Assembly (NCBI GenBank): GCA_021613375.1
Contig: CM038715.1
Location: 2,308,001 to 2,372,000 of the forward strand
Direction of reading: 5' to 3'
Source of the DNA: Megaleporinus macrocephalus
Taxonomy: Eukaryota > Chordata > Actinopteri > Characiformes > Anostomidae
DNA length: 64,000 nucleotides
The position numbers and the translations under genes are program-made. Positions 13,701 through 22,734 of this stretch are shown here, piece by piece. Position 1 is the first letter of the stretch. Every line of letters begins with the position of its first letter. The notes under the pieces were generated by a model that worked only from the letters and a program-made list of their open reading frames with translations, did not search any database and was not told the DNA's origin.

Positions 13701-16700
13701 GCTTTTCTATTGTTGAATGCCATGATAAGCAGAAAACAGCAACAGTTATTAAAATAAAGCAGGTTTTGAGGTATTCCTTGTTTACTATATTGAAAAATTC
13801 ACTGAACCGAGACTTGTACCAGACCAAATTACTAATGGTAATGCTTTTCAAGGTGAAAACAACTAACATTAATCGCTAATTTTGTTTGTAATGTGAATTA
13901 ACTTTTCTGTAGCTGCAATAAGAAGCCAGATCCAGCTGAGGACGCTATCAAGCTGAATGAGGAGAAGTTCCAGAAGCTCATGAAAACTTTAGGGAAGATT
14001 TCAAAGGAGCTGCAAGCCCAACTGCAGAGAAAGAGTCTGTTACTGGGTAAGATATGTGCTAAACTGTGATAGGTGGAGGTGATTTTCCAGCAATTTTTGT
14101 CGTAAGTAAACAGTTCAGACAAAAACCGGTCTGATTTAGAACTAATATACACAGGGGTTGGACAATGAAACTGAAACTCCTGTCATTTTAGTGTGAGAGG
14201 TTTCATGGCTAAATTGGACCAGTCTGGTGTTCAATCTTCATTAATTGCACACTGCACCAGTAAGAGCAGAGTGTGAAGTTCAGTTAGCAGGTAAGAGCTC
14301 AGTTTAGCTTATTATGGGACGTACCAGAGTTCAAAAGAGGACAAATTGTTGGTGCACGTCTTTCTGGCAAATCTGTGACCAAGACAGCAAGTCTTTGTGA
14401 TGTATCAAGAGCCACGGTATCCAGGGTAACGTCAGCAGATCACCAAGAAGGACCAACCACATCCAACAGGATTAACTGTGGACGCAAGAGTAAGCTGTCT
14501 GAGGGTACCACCCAGACAGTTGCATGCCCAGAGTGAAGCATGGGGGTGGATCAGTGATGCTTTGGTTTTGGCCCAATACTTGTGCTAGATGGGCGCGTCA
14601 CTGCCAAGGACTACCGAACCATTCTGGAGGACCATGTGCATCCAGTGGTTTAAACATTGTATCCTGAAGGTGGTGTTGTGTATCAGGATGACAACCCACC
14701 AATAAACACAGCAAGACTGGAGAAAGATGGTTTGATGAACATGAAAGTGAAGTTGAACATCTCCCATGGCCTGCACAGTCACCAGATCTAAATATTATTG
14801 AGCCACTTTGGGGTGTTTTGGAGGAGCGAGTCAGGAAAAGTTTTCCTCCACCAGCATCACGTAGTGACCTGAACACTGTCCTGCAAGAAGAATGGTTTAA
14901 AATCCCTCTGAACACTGTGCAGGACTTGTATATGTCATTCCCAAGACGAATAGACGCTGTATTGGCCGCAAAAGGAGGCCCTACACCATACTAATAAATT
15001 ATTGTGGTCTAAAACCAGGTGTTTCAGTTTCATTGTCCAACCCCTGTATATGTATTTATGTATATATATATATATACTGTTGGCCTGTAATCATATATCT
15101 GACCTGGGTTCATCTAAACACGTATGCTGTTGAATAAACTGTAAACCATTTTCCTAAATACCCTGTATCTTCATCGTCAGACTCTTCTGAGGTGGTGATT
15201 GACAGGACGACTTGCCACAGACAGATCAAAGTGGCATCAAGAGGCCGATCCATGCACATCTCTGCAGAGGACTGTTCAGGTCCTACTCCCCCTCAGCAGT
15301 TTGATCAGGTCTACTGTGCCCTCGGCTCAGTTGCAATAACAGCAGGTCAGCATTACTGGGAAACAGATGTTCGCTGCTGCTCGGCCTGGGCCTTGGGCGT
15401 GGCCTATGGCAGCCTGAGCAAGAAAGGGCAGGACAAGAGCACGAAACTGGGCAGAAACCGGCTCTCGTGGAGTCTAGAGTTTCAGGATGGACAACTGTCA
15501 GCCTGGCACAATGACCGGCACGTGGCGTTGTCTTCCAGGGCTGGGCATGGGGCGCTCGGCAAGGTGGGCATTTTTGTGAACTACCAGAAGGGCCGTGTGG
15601 CCTTCTATGACGCCAAATCTATGAAAATGCTGCAGGAGTTCTCAGCAGCTTCCACGGCTGTGTTTGAGCGAGCCTACCACCAGTTTACAGAGCCGCTCTT
15701 CCCCGCCTTTCGCTTCCTAAAACCCAAAGAGGGACACAGTGTCCCAGATCATATACAAATCTGTGATCTCAGCATGTGATGTGATATATCCTACTGGTAC
15801 AAACTGTTTTATTGTAGGGTAAAAAAAAAAAATAAGTAAAAAAATAAAAGTTAGCTTTTACAGACGTTCATAATGAATGGATCAATACTTATCCATACTT
15901 ATCTGGAATAATATCTCTTTCAATTAATGTACATTCAAAGTTACAAATGTTTGTTTTCCATTTATATAACATGAGATTTTGGTTCCAAAGCAACAAAACA
16001 CAATATTTTTATATATAGTTTATATATAATATAGTTTAGTTATTTATAATATAGTTTTAGACACGTACAACAATGCAACAGTATATACTTTTTAGGTTTT
16101 TATTTTTAATTTCTTAAATAATAAAAGATATCCTGTACTTTAAAAAAGTGCCAGAGCATCACCTTAACTAAAATTACACTTACCTGAAATCGATATCCAG
16201 TAGTAAACTCTTTATGGTGTCACTCTTGTTCTCACTGCTTTGCATCTTGATTAGTTCGTGTAACCTGTAATTAGTGAATAAATGTCTTTGTAAACAAAAT
16301 GTGTCACATTTAAGAGTAACACACCATGGGGTGGGTTTTTATCTTACAATGATCTTTGCTTTAGGTTAAAATCTACTAGGTCAGGCTGAATTATGACGAT
16401 AAGACTTAACTGACATTGTAAAATCTCTTTTTAAAATATGAGGAAGACTACATTTAGCCTGTTAACCCATAATGCACTACATATTGACCTAGTCAACAGT
16501 GCTGATCTGCTCATCTGAATTAAGTTTTACTGACAGGTCACTAAACCATGATGATCAAAGGTGTCAATAGTATTCCTATTCATTAGGGTTTAAAAATACT
16601 TCTGTAGAAGTTGAAGTATCAACTGAAGCTTTTTACTCCAGTAAAAGTGTAAAAGTACTGCTTTCAGAACCACTTAAAGTAAAAAAAAAGTAATATAAGA

Positions 16701-19700
16701 AAAAAATAGAATGTAAAATGTACATGAATAAAAACAAGCTGAAATGAAATAGGAGTAACGAGGCCATGTTTAAAATGTAAGTAGTAGAAAGTACTGATAA
16801 TGGAGTGTAAATGTAAGGAGTAGAAAGTACTGATAATGGAGTGTAAATGTAAGGAGTAGAAAGTACAGATAATGGAGTGTAAATGTAAGGAGTAGAAAGT
16901 ACTGATAATCCAAAATATAATATTAGAGAAATCTAGAAAATCAGAGATACTAAACAAAAACAGATCCTTCAATAATCAAATGACTGTCCTTGTCATGCCA
17001 GCATGCATCTGATATGTAGGTCTTGGAAAGAAGCCTGCTTTCTTTTAAGTACTACCTGGTACCCAAGTCCAGACTCACCGTGGTGTCCCAACACAGAGAA
17101 CCTTCCTAAATCCTAATCCTGAAAGCACACTGAGGAGGAAATGGCAGCTGCGATCAGCAAACAGGTACTGTGCATTACTCTTCTTATTCTCTAACGGGCA
17201 CAGCAACAGACTGGGCCTCCTCAGCTGCGACACCGTGACGTCAGAAAGCGTCTGGTGTGAAGCATGACTGCTCCATTCTTCAGGAAGCAGCAGGATCTGA
17301 CAACCCACACAGAACCTCCTCTGATCCAGAGGGAGAGACGCATACTCTCTGAATCTGAGAGAAAAGTGAAAGAAAGCTTTAGACCTCAGATTCAGTATAT
17401 TCTGAAATACTGGTTCAAATTCAGGCTCCCTTCATTTCCACTAGACCTTAAATGCAGCAGGAGATACTGTATGTTTGGTGCCCAACGTTTGCTTCTGAAA
17501 TTTTGCCCTAAAACTAAAGTAATAAATCTAGATCAGTGACATACACTCGCTGGTCACTTTATTAAGTATATCTACAGTGGCTTGCAAAAGTATTCATACC
17601 CCTTGGATTTTTTTTCCACATTTTGTCACCTCACAAAAGTTTTTTTTAAGTTTTAATCACATAAAAGTTTGAATTTGAAGTGTGACATGCAAAAGTTTTC
17701 TGAGGAGCACCTTTGGTGATTTTACTACACACGTGATTGGTCTGTGAGTTCACTGCACCGCAAAGCCCGTATACCGTAAAGACAAGAAAAGCTCCACCTC
17801 TTAAAATAAACATTAAATCCTTCTCAGTAGATTATCAGTTTGGGTCTGCATTGGACAACGTCAAGGTCCGGATCGCGGTCCACCTTATAGTGACCTCTGT
17901 TCTATTGTTTACTTTTTGTGGTTATACTGTATATGATTCTGTGTATAAGTGTATGTATGTGGTAAGTGTGTGTGTAGTGGTGCGTAACAGTGACTATTGT
18001 GAATCCAAATAAACTGCTTGCAAAAAAAATTAAAGATGATGATGATGAATACTTTTGCAAGCCACTGTACACTGTCGTTCAATTCATCAGCTCTGTTTAT
18101 CTTATTGCTTCACTCTGTAGTTCTACACTTACAGACTGTAGTCCATCCGTTTCTCTGTATAGTTTGTTGTCCTGTCGTTACCCCCTTTAACGATAGTCAG
18201 GCCCCCAAAAGGACCTCAAGGAGCAGGTATTATTTTGGTTGTGAAGCATACTCGGCATGGCAATGACACTGACGTGGCGGTGGGGGGGTTTAGTGTGTGT
18301 TGTACTTGTGTGTGTGGATCAGACACAGCAGTGCTGCTGGAGCACTTTTTTTCTTTTTTTTTTAAACACATCAGTGTCACTGCTGGACTAAGAATAGTCC
18401 ACCAACCAAAATACAGGACAAGAAAACCATGTCCTGTAAGCTGCGTCCAGATAAAGGAATAGACCAACACAAACTGTGCAGCAGCAGATGAGCTATCATC
18501 TCTGACTTTACATCTACAAGGTGGACCAGCAAGGTAGTAGTGGACTGTGAGTGGACACAGTGTTTAAAAACTCCCAGCAGCGTTGCTGTGTCTGATCCAC
18601 TTGTACGAGCACAACATACTAGCACACTAACACATTACCACAACATCAGTGTCACTGCTGGACTAAGAATAGTCCACCAACCAAAAATATCTAGAAAACT
18701 ATGTCCTGTAAGCTGCGTCCAGATAAAGGAATAGACCAACACAAACTGTGCAGCAGCAGATGAGCTATCATCTCTGACTTTACATCTACAAGGTGGACCA
18801 GCAAGGTAGTAGTGGACTGTGAGTGGACACAGTGTTTAAAAACTCCCAGCAGCGTTGCTGTGTCTGATCCACTTGTACGAGCACAACATACTAGCACACT
18901 AACACATTACCACAACATCAGTGTCACTGCAGTGCTGAGAATTATCCATAATTCATATAATACCTGCCCTGTGATGGTCTTTTCAGGGTCCTGACCACTG
19001 AAGAACAGGGTGAAAGGATAACAATGTATACAGAGAAACAGATGGACTGCAGTCTGTAACTGTAGAACTGTAAAGTGCAGCTATATGGTAGGTGGGGCTA
19101 ATCAGACATGGATACGATTTTGTGAACTATATTTTTTATTTTAGATGCTTTATTGATCCCAGAGGGAAATTCAACATCCCCACATTTGAGCCATCCGTGC
19201 AGTGAAACACTCAGACACTAGTGAACAGAGACACTAGGGGGCAGTGAGCACACATGCCCAGAGCTTTTGGAAGCACTACCACAGCAGCAGTTGGGGATAG
19301 GCGCCTTGCTCAAGAGCACTTTAGCCGTGTCCTGTCGGTTCATGGGATCGAACCAGCAACCTTCCGGTCACAAGGTAGGCTCCTTAACCTCCAGCCCACG
19401 ACTTGTTAGCTACATTAGACGGGTAGCCACAGCTTGAGAAACCTTTACAATCAGCTGACCAACTGGACGCAGTAGTAACCTGTACAGAGCTGTGGGGTGT
19501 CTTAAACAACACCTAACCTTTTTCAGAGTGAGTTATTTGCTGGTCCTGCACTGGTTGTCAACAGTCCAGGCACTTACCTTGCACAGTATTGCACATGAGT
19601 GAAGGGAGGCATCATAGATCTGTTCTGCTGCTCTCTCGCAAGCAGCCTTGCCTCTGATACCTTAAACAAACAAACAAACAAACAAATAAACAAAATGCAG

Positions 19701-22542
19701 AGGCTAATCATGAAGGAATTTAAAACACACTGTACAAACGCTTTCAAGTTGTTTACCTTGTCGTTCTCCCACTGAAAGAAGTTGCAGTCTTTTCTATCCC
19801 GACACGCAGAGCAGGCATAAAATCTCCTTCCATCCTTCCCTCCTTTGCACTTCATCTCAAACAGGACTGTAGGTCCTAAAACACATACACAACACAAACA
19901 CAACACAAATATTACAACACATATACAACACAAACACAACACATATACAACACATACACAACACAAACACAACACAAATATTACAACACAAATACAACAC
20001 AAACACAACACATATACAACACATACACAACACATATACAACACAAACACAACACAAATATTACAACACAAATACAACACATATACAACACATATACAAC
20101 ACATATACAACACATATACAACACATATACAACACATACACAAACACAACACAAATATTACAACACATATACAAAACAAATACAACACAATTAATACAAC
20201 ACAAATACAACACATATACAAAACAAATACCACACAAATACAACACATATACAACACAATTAATACAACACAAATACAACACAAATACAACACATATACA
20301 ACACAATTAATACAACACAAACACAACACAAACACAACACAAATATTACAACACATATACAACACAAACACAACACATATACAACACAAACACAACACAT
20401 ATACAACACATACACAACACAAACACAACACAAACACAACACAAATATTACAACACATATACAACACAAACACAACACATATACAACACATACACAACAC
20501 ATATACAACACAATTAATACAACACAAATACAACACAAACACAACACATATACAACACATACACAACACATATACAACACAATTAATACAACACATATAC
20601 AACACAATTAATACAACACATATACAACACAATTAATACAACACATATACAACACATACACAACAAAAACACAACACAAATATTACAACACATATACAAA
20701 ACAAATACAACACAATTAATACAACACAAATACAACACATATACAACACAAACACAACACATATACAACACAAATATTACAACACATACAAAACAAATAC
20801 AACACAATTAATACAACACAAATACAACACATATACAACACAATTAATACAACACAAATACAACACAAATACAACACATATACAACACAATTAATACAAC
20901 ACAATTAATACAACACATATACAACACATATACAACACAATTAATACAACACAAATACAACACAATTAATACAACACATATACAACACATATACAACACA
21001 ATTAATACAACACAAATACAACACAAATACAACACAATTAATACAACACATATACAACACATATACAACACAATTAATACAACACATATACAACACAATT
21101 AATACAACACAAATACAACACATATACAAAACAAATACCACACAAATACAACACAAATACAACACAATTAATACAACACAAATACAACACATATACAACA
21201 CAATTAATACAACACATATACAACACATATACAAAACAAATACCACACAAATACAACACATATACAACACAATTAATACAACACAAATACAACACAATTA
21301 ATACAACACAATACAACACATACAACACAAATACAACACAATTAATACAACACAATTAATACAACACATACAACACAAATACAACACAATTAATACAACA
21401 CATATACAACACAATTAATACAACACATATACAACACATATACAAAACAAATACCACACAAATACAACACATATACAACACAATTAATACAACACAAATA
21501 CAACACATACAACACAAATACAACACAATTAATACAACACAAATACAACACAAATACCACACAAATACAACACATATACAACACAATTAATACAACACAA
21601 ATACAACACAATTAATACAACACAATACAACACATACAACACAAATACAACACAATTAATACAACACAATTAATACAACACATACAACACAAATACAACA
21701 CAATTAATACAACACATACAACACAAATACAACACAGACTTCAGACTGGCTGGTGTCGGAACACTGATTAATCAGTATAAACTCTGATGGTGAACAGAAC
21801 TCTGGACTGGACATCACAGACACGCTGTGAGCAGAGCTTAATTTGTGCCGGAACCGGATCCGGAACCTCTCATATTTTGAGCACCTGCGTTCCGGAACTT
21901 ATTTATGTAGAACCAGAACCTCTGCAATGTTTTTTTTTTAAACACTGGGACTTATTTCTAAAATACATGAAAATAAAATAAGGAATGTTAGTTGTTTGTG
22001 TGTAATATCATTTTCAAGCTCGTTTTGTATTTGTGTGTAGATGGTAACTGCAGTTCACTGCGACACTAGCCAGTTTGTGATCAAAACTGAACAGTCCATC
22101 TCAGGAGCAGCCTTCCCCTCACTGCAGAACATCTACCACACCAGGGTCACCAGGAGGACCCACAACATAATCAGGGACAGTACACACCCCCAGCACACAC
22201 TCTTCACACGTTTACCTTCAGACAGACGGTACAGGAGTGTGAAGTCCAGGACCACTCACAGGCCATCAGGCTAGTGAACACCTCACACACTACCTCTCTA
22301 ACCTCTCCTTTCTCCTATATTACATAGAAAGCTACTATGTTGGATACTTGAAGCAGTGTTGTGTCTATGCGGTCCAGGACCCTTTCCATCACTGCCCACT
22401 CGTAGGATCAGCCCACCTTTAGTGTTCCATTACCTGATGTTTAACAAATTTAGCACTGACCGTGAGGACACAGCGGAGCTCTCTCATCCTCTCCGTCCTG
22501 GAAGATGACCTCTATGTCTCCCACGTCCTCGGTTTTCGCCAT
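1583..22542 (-). CDS. zcchc4: zcchc4, rRNA N6-adenosine methyltransferase (13 coding exons)
   Basis: The spliced coding sequence joins 22542-22461, 19875-19757, 19660-19578, 17354-17079, 16264-16184, 8168-8096, 7994-7847, 7248-7148, 5501-5380, 5278-5203, 5124-5073, 3965-3839 and 1703-1583. It totals 1461 nt, with GT/AG at every junction and matching phases, giving 486 residues (the human protein is about 513). In order it shows a GRF zinc finger (C25, H27, C49, C58), a methyltransferase core with the catalytic D260-P-P-F motif, a cysteine/histidine-rich region (about 362-426), a CCHC knuckle (C427, C430, H435, C440) and a Lys/Arg-rich tail. The human protein adds m6A to one adenosine of 28S rRNA in the nucleolus (family knowledge). 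The start ATG has A at -3 and G at +4. Intron 5 holds an opposite-strand TRIM gene, and the introns are heavily invaded by repeats. A possible poly(A) signal (AATAAA on the minus strand) lies at 1235-1240. Confidence 0.93.
1809..3648. mobile_element. Non-autonomous TIR element in zcchc4 intron 12
   Basis: The left end is gggtccgaaatcaccgacta and the right end tagtaggtgatctcggacgc, which are imperfect inverted repeats. The left arm matches the start of the element at 46494, and the right arm matches 49730-49950. It carries a nested hAT copy (1884-2869) and a segment (about 2940-3420) that also occurs in zcchc4 intron 7. Confidence 0.6.
1884..2869 (+). mobile_element. hAT-like non-autonomous element, 3' truncated
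   Basis: It begins TAGGGCTGGGTGATATGG and stays collinear with the complete copy at 32816-34349 up to the stretch cgaggaaacgctattttgcg. The terminal inverted repeat is lost at the right end. No transposase is encoded, and the short open frames inside are shared by all copies and not gene-like. Confidence 0.7.
3839..3965 (-). CDS. zcchc4: zcchc4 exon 12 (CCHC zinc knuckle)
   Basis: The 127-nt exon encodes [18 protein letters not shown], then [14 protein letters not shown] and PSKGTK. The knuckle fits CX2CX4HX4C. The donor is AC followed by gtgagt. Without splicing, the reading frame stops at once (ACG TGA) in the intron. Confidence 0.92.
4064..5008 (+). mobile_element. hAT-like non-autonomous element (TAGAGACGG family)
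   Basis: The ends tagagacggaccgatcagcg and ttccatctcta are inverted. The flanks CTACAGAC and CTACAAAC are an 8-bp target duplication with one mismatch. It is AT-rich inside and sits in intron 11 of zcchc4. Confidence 0.75.
5073..5124 (-). CDS. zcchc4: zcchc4 exon 11
   Basis: The 52-nt exon encodes [17 protein letters not shown] plus one base. The acceptor is cctcag and the donor gtaagt. A hAT element ends only 64 bp beyond the donor side (at 5008). Confidence 0.92.
5203..5278 (-). CDS. zcchc4: zcchc4 exon 10 (cysteine-rich)
   Basis: The 76-nt exon encodes [20 protein letters not shown], then ACTSK. These are paired CxxC motifs of the Cys/His-rich region before the zinc knuckle. The donor is gtaggc. 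Confidence 0.92.
5380..5501 (-). CDS. zcchc4: zcchc4 exon 9
   Basis: The 122-nt exon encodes [20 protein letters not shown], then VRLFTN and LPKEEGY. The acceptor is ctacag and the donor gtaaac, phase 2. Confidence 0.93.
5712..6358 (-). mobile_element. hAT-like element, same family as 4064, inverted
   Basis: It is the reverse-oriented relative of the copy 700 bp upstream (shared cgatcggccgat ends and a shared interior), with an internal deletion. The flanks cttaatac and gttaatgc are a degraded 8-bp duplication. Confidence 0.7.
6470..7040. repeat. Duplicated about 200-bp interspersed repeat
   Basis: Two copies (about 6480-6680 and 6798-7000) share agaaggaacaatggcaac and taaataaacatttaatatgt. 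A third copy lies at 9419-9625 in TRIM intron 1. I do not recognise the family. Confidence 0.6.
7148..7248 (-). CDS. zcchc4: zcchc4 exon 8
   Basis: The 101-nt exon encodes [19 protein letters not shown] to FTMLDYQ. The acceptor is ctgcag and the donor gtatac, phase 0. Confidence 0.92.
7334..7800 (+). repeat. Segment duplicated from/to 2940-3420
   Basis: Positions 7334-7800 in zcchc4 intron 7 match 2940-3420, for example at acaatatggtatactataca and aaccatttatcgtg. Scattered mismatches and small indels are present. Confidence 0.7.
7847..7994 (-). CDS. zcchc4: zcchc4 exon 7 (DPPF catalytic motif)
   Basis: The 148-nt exon encodes [14 protein letters not shown], then [20 protein letters not shown] is motif IV of N6-adenine methyltransferases and binds the target adenine. 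The acceptor is ctccag and the donor gtgtga, phase 1. Confidence 0.94.
8096..8168 (-). CDS. zcchc4: zcchc4 exon 6
   Basis: The 73-nt exon encodes [20 protein letters not shown] plus FNGE, which is highly conserved in ZCCHC4. The acceptor is tttcag and the donor gtaaca. It ends in phase 0. Confidence 0.93.
8890..9021 (+). CDS. TRIM-like gene exon 1 (N-terminus)
   Basis: The 132-nt open exon encodes [16 protein letters not shown] to SVSVKYTQ, rich in Pro, Ser and Thr. It is followed by a donor, cag then gtttgt, in phase 0. This is where RING and B-box would normally be encoded. An alternative upstream first exon cannot be excluded. Confidence 0.7.
8890..15779 (+). CDS. TRIM-type coiled-coil / PRY-SPRY protein nested in zcchc4 intron 5
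   Basis: Exons are 8890-9021, 9750-9845, 11632-11862, 12502-12521, 13913-14046 and 15181-15779. They total 1212 nt (403 residues) with agreeing phases. Residues 45-153 are a charged helical coiled coil. Residues 205-403 form a PRY-SPRY (B30.2) domain with [18 protein letters not shown] and a G-x-F-V-N-Y core. The 96- and 231-nt exons and the small fourth exon follow the canonical TRIM gene plan. Exon 1 encodes only 44 residues with a single Cys and no RING or B-box, so E3 ligase activity is not expected from this product. The SPRY resembles the TRIM14/TRIM25/TRIM65/RNF135/BSPRY group, and I cannot name the orthologue. The ATG has G at -3 and +4. A poly(A) signal lies at 15843. The entire gene sits inside intron 5 of zcchc4, on the opposite strand. 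Confidence 0.85.
9022..9749 (+). other. TRIM-like gene intron 1
   Basis: No coding sequence and no RING or B-box cysteine/histidine pattern was seen in any frame. It includes the third copy of the 200-bp repeat (9419-9625). Confidence 0.6.
9750..9845 (+). CDS. TRIM-like gene exon 2 (coiled coil, 96 nt)
   Basis: The exon follows the acceptor cactag and encodes [20 protein letters not shown], then [12 protein letters not shown], ending at gtaaga. Exactly 96 nt is the standard length of the second coding exon in TRIM genes (family knowledge). Confidence 0.82.
10000..11557 (+). mobile_element. hAT-like element with internal minisatellite
   Basis: The ends are TAGAGATAGACTGATATATC and TATCGATCGATCTCTA. 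It is flanked by a perfect 8-bp duplication GTTTCAAC (9992-9999 and 11558-11565). It contains an 11-bp minisatellite and a CT tract (about 11080-11127). It lies in intron 2 of the TRIM-like gene and is the same family as 60041-60618. Confidence 0.85.
10215..11013 (+). repeat. 11-bp minisatellite (actactcagac)n
   Basis: About 72 tandem units alternate between actactcagac, attactcagac, attactcagat and attaatcagat. All are inside the hAT element. Confidence 0.95.
11632..11862 (+). CDS. TRIM-like gene exon 3 (coiled coil, 231 nt)
   Basis: The exon encodes [19 protein letters not shown] to [11 protein letters not shown] and SQQPV. It starts after a pyrimidine tract and atgaag, and ends at gtaaca. 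The length of 231 nt is characteristic of the TRIM coiled-coil exon. Confidence 0.9.
12046..12492 (+). repeat. AT-rich minisatellite (ttaattcattcatc)n
   Basis: It has roughly 14-bp units, with 10-bp variants (ttaatttatc), and fills most of TRIM intron 3. It ends next to the acceptor of the 20-nt exon. Confidence 0.93.
12502..12521 (+). CDS. TRIM-like gene exon 4 (20-nt micro-exon)
   Basis: The exon is the 20 nt between tttttag and gtaaac, encoding VCGEDF plus two bases. TRIM genes usually have a 23-nt exon here. It joins in frame with exons 3 and 5. Its acceptor lies about 10 nt after the end of a 450-bp minisatellite. Confidence 0.75.
12522..13912 (+). other. TRIM-like gene intron 4
   Basis: No exon or clear repeat structure was recognised. 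There are short homopolymer and (TA)n tracts near 12960. Confidence 0.5.
13913..14046 (+). CDS. TRIM-like gene exon 5
   Basis: The exon encodes [19 protein letters not shown] to [12 protein letters not shown]. It runs from ttctgtag to gtaaga (134 nt) and ends in phase 1. It is the helical linker before the SPRY domain. Confidence 0.88.
14152..15046 (+). mobile_element. Tc1/mariner-like element, defective
   Basis: The terminal inverted repeats are 26 bp (CAGGGGTTGGACAATGAAAC and onwards, perfect at both ends) and next to TA. The interior retains transposase pieces in broken frames: a MGRTRVQ-like N-terminus, a [19 protein letters not shown] stretch and a VYQDDN motif. Stops and missing segments make it inactive. 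It lies in TRIM intron 5. Confidence 0.9.
15181..15779 (+). CDS. TRIM-like gene exon 6 (PRY-SPRY)
   Basis: The 599-nt exon follows the acceptor catcgtcag. It encodes [18 protein letters not shown] (PRY), then the SPRY domain with [24 protein letters not shown] and [17 protein letters not shown]. It ends in ICDLSM and TGA. Confidence 0.95.
15843..15848 (+). terminator. poly(A) signal of TRIM-like gene
   Basis: AATAAA lies 64 nt after the stop codon, in an A-rich stretch. Confidence 0.6.
16184..16264 (-). CDS. zcchc4: zcchc4 exon 5
   Basis: The 81-nt exon encodes [18 protein letters not shown], then SLLLDIDF. The donor is gtaagt. It is followed by the 8015-bp intron that hosts the nested TRIM gene. 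Confidence 0.92.
16265..17078. repeat. Intron with interspersed and 36-bp tandem repeats
   Basis: Positions 16773-16925 hold about four units of gagtgtaaatgtaaggagta plus gaaagtactgataatg. They lie within a larger repeat (about 16560-16960). No exon was seen. Confidence 0.75.
17079..17354 (-). CDS. zcchc4: zcchc4 exon 4 (start of methyltransferase region)
   Basis: The 276-nt exon is the largest. It encodes [14 protein letters not shown], then [11 protein letters not shown], then [17 protein letters not shown], ending in LCVGTP. The acceptor ctctcag at 17355-17361 is fixed by the phase-2 junction with exon 3. A start-codon-limited reading would lose the first third of this exon. The final CVGTPR is the nucleotide-binding loop of the Rossmann fold (inference from family alignment). 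Confidence 0.9.
17547..19110. repeat. Fold-back repeat with about 270-bp inverted arms
   Basis: The arm at about 18080-18350 is the reverse complement of about 18840-19100 (shared agttctacactta..cagactgtagtccat pattern). The right half contains a tandem duplication of about 273 bp (units at 18372, 18647 and a partial one at 18919). A related copy is at 30412-31160. The left arm is interrupted by a Tc1-like element. Confidence 0.75.
17574..18068. mobile_element. Tc1-like MITE inserted in the fold-back repeat
   Basis: The ends are tacagtggcttgcaaaagta and its inverted copy tacttttgcaagccactgta. The interior (about 17727-17895) is a piece of the hAT family that is complete at 39154-40051. Confidence 0.75.
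19140..19430. repeat. Interspersed repeat in zcchc4 intron 3
   Basis: It contains tttattgatcccagagggaa and gggatcgaaccagcaacctt. Such sequences are common in fish retroposons. The exact family is not determined. Confidence 0.5.
19578..19660 (-). CDS. zcchc4: zcchc4 exon 3
   Basis: The 83-nt exon encodes [15 protein letters not shown] to VQYCA. The acceptor is tttaag and the donor gtaagt, phase 2. It matches the linker between the GRF finger and the methyltransferase domain of ZCCHC4. Confidence 0.9.
19757..19875 (-). CDS. zcchc4: zcchc4 exon 2 (GRF zinc finger)
   Basis: The 119-nt exon encodes GPTVLFE, then [20 protein letters not shown], the conserved core of the GRF-type finger. The acceptor is ttttag and the donor gtaaac. 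The acceptor lies at the very edge of a 1.85-kb minisatellite that fills the upstream intron sequence. Confidence 0.93.
19880..21735. repeat. 1.85-kb minisatellite (acaacacaaat)n
   Basis: It is built from 11-bp units acaacacaaat, acaacacatat, acaacacaaac and a 14-bp acaacacaattaat variant. The minus strand is all G/T-rich and runs into the acceptor of zcchc4 exon 2. The long open frames here are artefacts of the repeat. Confidence 0.97.
21736..22040. other. Intron sequence with probable DNA-transposon end
   Basis: The stretch gagcttaatttgtgccggaa near 21835 resembles a DNA-transposon terminus. No exon was seen. Confidence 0.3.
22041..22330 (+). mobile_element. Non-LTR retrotransposon ORF2 C-terminal relic
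   Basis: An open frame includes [20 protein letters not shown] and [15 protein letters not shown]. This matches the extreme C-terminus of fish LINE reverse transcriptase proteins. It is 5' truncated and lies in zcchc4 intron 1. Confidence 0.6.
22461..22542 (-). CDS. zcchc4: zcchc4 exon 1 (start codon)
   Basis: This is the 82-nt coding part, beginning MAKTEDVGD and ending in APLCPH plus one base. The C-P-H-G start of the GRF finger spans the junction with exon 2. The donor is gtcagt, phase 1. Confidence 0.88.
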
Positions 22543-22734
22543 GTTATCAGTTTCTGATCTGCTGCTGAGAATGATTCTGAATTAAAACTCTGAGCGGCGC
22601 CATGCTGACCGTGTTTGTCGCTCAAAAATGACGTACGCACTACGTTTGGCTTTCCCGCCAAACTGAGCTTGTTTGAAAACGCAGTCGCGGGTAAAATGAT
22701 AAATACTTTATTGTTGCTGTTTTCTGACTTGACC
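22543..22734 (-). promoter_or_regulatory. likely zcchc4 promoter / 5' UTR
   Basis: The sequence directly upstream of the ATG is richer in CpG than its surroundings (gccgcgccat-like and cgcggg stretches). It has a CRE-like TGACGTAC near 22628. No TATA box is evident. A truncated L2 element starts near 22735, so the unique promoter sequence is under 200 bp long. Confidence 0.5.

Noticed and set aside
17300..19577. An apparently missing zcchc4 exon between exons 3 and 4
   Set aside because: Extending exon 4 upstream of its internal ATG to the acceptor at 17355 supplies the RRFC..C residues and restores the phase, so no exon is missing.
19574..21611. Long open frames of Cys/Val/Leu/Tyr on the minus strand (up to 352 codons) and a Thr/His/Gln frame on the plus strand (263 codons)
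   Set aside because: They are translations of an 11-bp minisatellite in all frames. Only the part encoding the GRF finger (19757-19875) and exon 3 (19578-19660) is real.
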